Positions 42,094-45,785 of a stretch of DNA of 45,785 nucleotides are shown piece after piece (position 1 is the stretch's first letter; every line of letters begins with the position of its first letter). The translations under genes and the position numbers were made by a program. The notes beneath the pieces are model-generated. The model ran no database searches. It saw nothing but the letters and a program-made list of their open reading frames with translations, and was not told where the DNA came from. Source of the stretch: Planomicrobium okeanokoites (GTDB taxonomy: Bacteria > Bacillota > Bacilli > Bacillales_A > Planococcaceae); the NCBI RefSeq assembly GCF_003428875.1, contig NZ_QQRS01000013.1, positions 1 through 45,785 of the forward strand, written 5' to 3'.

Positions 42094-43690
42094 CTGGTAT
42101 TGATAGGATCATCTCTTCGAGCAGCGCTGGCATCTGCTCGAAGGCGTTTTTGATGTGGAGGCGTTCGGTCCGTTTGTGGGCATCCTTGCCGAATTGGCCG
42201 ATGTTGAGGACCGGCGCTTTCAATTGCGACATGGCCTGGAACGGGATGCTGTAGGAATCGCCGTAGACTGGCGTGTTGCTTTCGTATGTGACCCAGCCTT
42301 CTTCCTGGTCGCCATAATTGACGTAGCTGAGATCGGAAATGCCGTTGAAATAATGGATTTGATTGAGCTGATAACCGAATTTCGCCTTGGCGTTATCCGT
42401 AATCTGTTCAACCAGATGCTTGACCAGTTCGTCTTCCGATGAATTGACCGCCGGGTAATACGGCGGCGCGAACATGATGACGATCGCCGGCGTGAGTTCC
42501 TGACAGTTGAGCAGGAGGATATCGGTGATGTGCATCGATTTTTCGCGCACGTCCCATTCCGGATGCATCAGCGTATCCCGGATCAATTCGTTGAAGTAAT
42601 CGAGTCCGAATTTTTCAAGCGCGTATTTCACCAGATTTTCATAGCGCATGACCTGAATCTCTCCGACAGGTTCGATGTTTTCATTGCGGCACATTGAACG
42701 GTAATCTGCCATACAATGCGCTGCGGCATCTTTTGCGACGCCTTCGAACAGGTCGAATACTTCTTTGGCGCTGTGTTCCATGGTGAATACGTTGTACATC
42801 GCATACGTCCGGTACGGCGTTTGGGCTGAATAGGAATGCTTGATGTCACGTTGCGTCAGAGTTACCGGCAGCGGCGTCGTTTCCCCGTAGACGGTTTCTT
42901 TGAATGATGGATTCCATTCCATCCGGTGTGTCAGGTATGTCGAGATATAGCTCGATGTGATGCCTGACAGCGGTTCGCCGACATGCGTCTCTTTGCCGTA
43001 GAACATGGCGGACGGCATGATTTTGCCGATTGAGCCTGTGTAAATATAATGGTCCTGGTCCCCTGGTTTCTGCGCGAATGAAGGCTCGCCGTTCAGGAAT
43101 AAAATATATTCGAGTCCGTATTCGCGTTCAAGGTCGAGTAGCTTGCCGACGCTGTAGCGCATGCCCGCGGAATTGACTTCTTCATCCGGAACGGACAACA
43201 GCACCAGGTTGATATGCCATTCATTGGCTGCAGCTTTTTCAAGCATCGCCATGTGCATCGCGAGACCCGCTTTCATGTCCATTGTGCCGCGGCCGAAAAG
43301 GTATTCACCTGAATCGAGATCTGCTTGGGCGTATTCGTCCAGTTCATCGCGAAAATCCTTCAGCGCTTCCGTCAGTTCGACCGGCTTGCAGGCAAGCGGC
43401 TCCAAATCGCCGTATTCCTCCGTTTCAACCGTATCGAAATGGCTCATCAGAACGATGGTGTCGGTGGCCTCCGGATGTTTGTATAAAGCGGTGACGTATT
43501 GGCGGTCCCAATTGACTTCACCAAGATAAATCTTTTCAGGATTTTCCTGGAAGTAAGGAATCTGCATCAGCTTTTCCTTCAAGTTATAAGCGAATTCAAC
43601 TTCCCCTTCAGACAGCGTAATGCTATTCCAGCTGACCATTTCACAAAGCAAGTTTTTCAATTCCTCCGGTGTTCCCCATAACAGACCCAT
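42077..43690 (-). CDS. rocB: RocB-like M20 family peptidase
   Basis: 537 residues, close in length and layout to RocB, the arginine-utilisation protein of Bacillus. M20 marks: MSHFDTVETE (metal His-Asp), GRGTMDMKAGLA (bridging Asp), VPDEEVNSAG (Glu-Glu) and late His residues. It is larger than ordinary M20 enzymes, with extra segments at about 230-400. The ATG at 43690 has AAAGGGG 8 bases before it, inside the last codons of the aminotransferase gene, so the two are co-transcribed. No other roc genes are present, so a role in arginine breakdown is by homology only. Confidence 0.88.
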   Translation of the reverse strand: MGLLWGTPEELKNLLCEMVSWNSITLSEGEVEFAYNLKEKLMQIPYFQENPEKIYLGEVNWDRQYVTALYKHPEATDTIVLMSHFDTVETEEYGDLEPLACKPVELTEALKDFRDELDEYAQADLDSGEYLFGRGTMDMKAGLAMHMAMLEKAAANEWHINLVLLSVPDEEVNSAGMRYSVGKLLDLEREYGLEYILFLNGEPSFAQKPGDQDHYIYTGSIGKIMPSAMFYGKETHVGEPLSGITSSYISTYLTHRMEWNPSFKETVYGETTPLPVTLTQRDIKHSYSAQTPYRTYAMYNVFTMEHSAKEVFDLFEGVAKDAAAHCMADYRSMCRNENIEPVGEIQVMRYENLVKYALEKFGLDYFNELIRDTLMHPEWDVREKSMHITDILLLNCQELTPAIVIMFAPPYYPAVNSSEDELVKHLVEQITDNAKAKFGYQLNQIHYFNGISDLSYVNYGDQEEGWVTYESNTPVYGDSYSIPFQAMSQLKAPVLNIGQFGKDAHKRTERLHIKNAFEQMPALLEEMILSIPVKSRL

Positions 43691-43693
43691 AAC

Positions 43694-44866
43694 TTATCCC
43701 CTTTCAGTCACTTGCACAGTTTTCAGCCAATCGGCCATCCGCTCCATCGCCTGTTCCAATGTTGGCATCGCATAAGCATACGAAATACGCAGGAAACCTT
43801 CCCCATATGTTGTGAAAGCTGAGCCCGGCACTGCCGCAACGCCCCCCTCTTTCAACAGGCGCGTTGCGAATTCGAATGAAGTCAGCCCGAATTTCTCGAT
43901 GGATGGAAATATGTAAAAAGCTCCAGTGGGCTTGACGACGTCAAATCCCATTTCGATTAATTTGCCGTAAACATAATCGCGGCGCGTCTTATAGGCATCA
44001 TTCATTTCATCCGGCACGAAACGGTTGTTGCGCAACGCCTCGATCGCGGCGTGCTGGCTCGGCAATGACGCGCAGACCGTGTTATATTGATGCACTTTCA
44101 GCACATGCTGCAAATATTCCTGCGGCCCGAGCAAAAAGCCCATCCGCCAGCCCGTCATCGAATGCGATTTCGAGAGGCCATGCACCAGGAAGGTCCGGTC
44201 TTTGATATCGTCATAGCACGCGAATGAAAAATGCTGGCCCTCGAAAACATTCTCCGAATAGATTTCATCCGATATGATGAAGATTTCGTGTTTTTTCAAC
44301 ACTTCGACCAATGCATCCGTTTCTTCTTTATTCAAGCTGACACCCGTCGGATTCGAAGGGAAATTGAATAGCACAGCTTTTGTTTTATTCGTGATGGCCG
44401 CTTCCAAACGCTCCGGGTCCGGCACAAGTGCCGTATCCGACGTATCGAGCAGCACCGCTTTGCCGCCGTTCAATTCAATGAGCGGCACGTAGCCCGTGTA
44501 GCAAGGCGCCGGGATAATGACTTCGTCGCCTTCTTCAATAATCGTGCGCAGCAGCGAATCCAGCCCTTCGCTGGCACCGTTCGTAATGATGATCTCCGTC
44601 TGCGGATTATAGGACAAACCGTATGTGTCGCCGAAAAACGCCGCAACTTCCTGGCGCAGCTCGATCAGCCCCGCATTATGGGAATAGCTCGTCTTATTGG
44701 CCGCAATCGCCTCCATGCCGGCCCGCTTCACCGCTTCCGGCGTAGGAAAATCCGGCTGGCCGATCGTCAAATTGATGGCATCCGGATAATCGACCAGCTG
44801 GTTGAAAAACTGGCGGATGCCTGATATAACGAGCGCTTCCGCCCGTGGATTAAGGGATAGTGTCAT
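43694..44866 (-). CDS. PLP-dependent class I/II aminotransferase (PatA-like)
   Basis: 390 residues. Fold-type I marks: TIGQPDFPTPE, TNGASEGLDS, FPSNPTGV, ISDEIYSE, and the PLP-binding Lys233 in HGLSKSHSMTGWRMGF. It resembles PatA, the N-acetyl-L,L-diaminopimelate aminotransferase of Bacillus, but many aromatic and aspartate aminotransferases look alike. The ATG at 44866 has GGAG six bases upstream; an ATG at 44887 has none. It leads the operon with the RocB-like gene, suggesting amino-acid turnover, and this makes a lysine-pathway role less sure. Confidence 0.88.
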   Translation of the reverse strand: MTLSLNPRAEALVISGIRQFFNQLVDYPDAINLTIGQPDFPTPEAVKRAGMEAIAANKTSYSHNAGLIELRQEVAAFFGDTYGLSYNPQTEIIITNGASEGLDSLLRTIIEEGDEVIIPAPCYTGYVPLIELNGGKAVLLDTSDTALVPDPERLEAAITNKTKAVLFNFPSNPTGVSLNKEETDALVEVLKKHEIFIISDEIYSENVFEGQHFSFACYDDIKDRTFLVHGLSKSHSMTGWRMGFLLGPQEYLQHVLKVHQYNTVCASLPSQHAAIEALRNNRFVPDEMNDAYKTRRDYVYGKLIEMGFDVVKPTGAFYIFPSIEKFGLTSFEFATRLLKEGGVAAVPGSAFTTYGEGFLRISYAYAMPTLEQAMERMADWLKTVQVTERG

Positions 44867-45039
44867 AATGATCTCCGTTCCATTCATGGTTTTCTTCTAT
44901 TATATTCTTTTCGCGCTGAATAATAACAGGGAGGATACTCATAAAGATTGTTATTTTAGGCAATAAACCCTCGGCTTACGCAACGTTTGCCCTGTTGTCA
45001 TCATCATAATTAATAATGTGGATTTGGACAAGGGAAAAC

Positions 45040-45106
45040 GGTTGGGTTGGGTTGGGTTGGGTTGGGTTGGGTTGGGTTGGGTTGGGTTGGGTTGGGTTGG
45101 GTTGGG
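45040..45106 (+). repeat. GGGTT pentamer microsatellite
   Basis: About 13 uninterrupted GGGTT units ending in GGGGGG, 170 bases upstream of the aminotransferase start. Runs of three G every five bases on the plus strand could form G-quadruplexes. Five is not a multiple of three, so a coding role is unlikely despite open frames. Confidence 0.92.
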
Positions 45107-45139
45107 GGGAGGATTTTTGATGGGAAATGGAGATGCTAT

Positions 45140-45700
45140 GAATAGTGGATTCGTTAGATAAGAGTGGTAAACCGTAAGATAGAAACCGAAAAACGTAAGA
45201 TAGAAATGCGTAATCATAAGATAGCTGCCACAGATCATAAGATAGAACTCCACCTGTGTGACTCAAACCACTATCGGCCCAGTGGGCAGTCCGCCGCCAG
45301 CGCGGGCTGCTTTCCATTCGAAGGCATTTTTCTTTTGGTGAGAGCCTGCGGAAGTGTGGGTTCGTAAGATAAGAGTGGCAAATCATAAGATAGAACCCAA
45401 AAAACGTAAGATAGAAATACAAAACCATAAGATAGACACCCAAAACTATAAGATAGAACTCAACCTTAGCAACTCAATCCACTATCGGCCAAGATCGGAC
45501 GGCGGCCGAAGCGCCGCCCACTGGGCAGTCCGCCGCCAGCGCGGACTGCTTTCCATTCGAATGCACTTTTCTTTTGGTGAGAGCCGGAAAAAAAGTCGGC
45601 TCGTTAAGTAAAATGTGCTATACGTGAGCATATCTTCGCTATACGATAGCAAACAGAATCTATACGGCACTAAATCACAGTTATACGACACTATCACTCC
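45140..45700 (-). repeat. Two CTATCTTAYG modules and one CGTATAG array, minus orientation
   Basis: CATAAGATAG/CGTAAGATAG cores every 21 bp at about 45152-45250 and 45362-45465. A CGTATAG-type array runs at about 45601-45695. Twin hairpins at 45273-45318 and 45500-45556. Module order read on the minus strand is array, tail, twin hairpin, as elsewhere. No gene is seen between 44867 and the window end. Confidence 0.82.
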
Positions 45701-45709
45701 ACTCACCCA

Positions 45710-45785
45710 ATCGAGTAGAGGGAAAATAAGCTAACTTATTTCCGCCCCTCTCACAACACCGTACGTACGGTTCGCGTATACGGCG
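45710..45785 (-). mobile_element. 3' end of a second class C group II intron (cut by the window edge)
   Basis: Reading the minus strand toward 45710: part of domain V (CCGTACGTACGGTG arm at about 45755-45785), a domain VI stem (GGAAATAA / TTATTTTCC) and the same terminal CTACTCGAT as the intron at 32433. The body lies outside the window. Confidence 0.8.

Noticed and set aside
44951..45443. 100- and 155-codon frames with PNPTQ repeats
   Set aside because: They are translations of the GGGTT pentamer and the 21-bp arrays in different frames; no ribosome site.

Overview
The window looks like a chromosomal segment of a low-to-mid GC Gram-positive of the order Bacillales, most likely family Planococcaceae (Planococcus or a close relative). 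This is inferred from AGGAGG-type ribosome sites, frequent TTG/GTG starts, U-tract terminators, a CsaB-dependent SLH-type cell surface and a class C group II intron. No 16S gene is present, so the genus is a guess. There are 22 protein genes that I accept, one complete group II intron and the 3' edge of a second.

Layout. 0-20 kb holds an acyltransferase, a membrane-anchored trypsin-like protease, a giant S8 protease with SLH repeats, a lipoteichoic-acid-synthase-like sulfatase, an SLH-anchored extracellular nuclease, an SLH-anchored 5'-nucleotidase and a second acyltransferase. 19.5-25.4 kb is a cell-wall-polymer block: csaB (pyruvylates the secondary polymer that SLH domains bind), a DUF5693 membrane protein, a MOP-family flippase and a TagA/WecG glycosyltransferase. 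25.4-31.0 kb holds three more SLH exoenzymes (glucosaminidase, amidase, S8 protease), and an SLH NlpC/P60 endopeptidase follows at 34.4 kb. In total seven SLH proteins sit around the genes that make and decorate their anchor. 35.7-44.9 kb is metabolic: an AgcS-type amino-acid symporter, an M20 amidohydrolase with an enolase-superfamily epimerase, a NERD protein, a RocB-like M20 peptidase and a PatA-type aminotransferase.

The unusual part is between the genes. At least 23 short arrays, each of about 4-6 copies of a motif repeated every 20 or 21 bp (two helical turns), fill the long intergenic gaps. Four motif families occur: CTATCTTAYG, GTGTCGTATAG, ATATCGGCG and GGACAGTATTTTC. The first two are joined to a conserved tail and a twin hairpin whose stems show compensatory base changes and whose second loop is often cUUCGg on one strand only. 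These modules recur in tandem with a period of about 230 bp. Both group II introns directly abut a CGTATAG-type array. Separately, a 136-bp repeat with paired ends flanks the giant S8 protease gene as an inverted pair, and a third copy keeps only the ends. I know of no named family for the phased-array/twin-hairpin modules; they are the best candidate here for an undescribed element.

Regulatory highlights are three WalR-type half-sites at exact 11-bp spacing upstream of the NlpC/P60 gene, an ECF-sigma-like promoter before the trypsin-like protease, and a NERD gene whose best ribosome site points to an ATA/ATT start.
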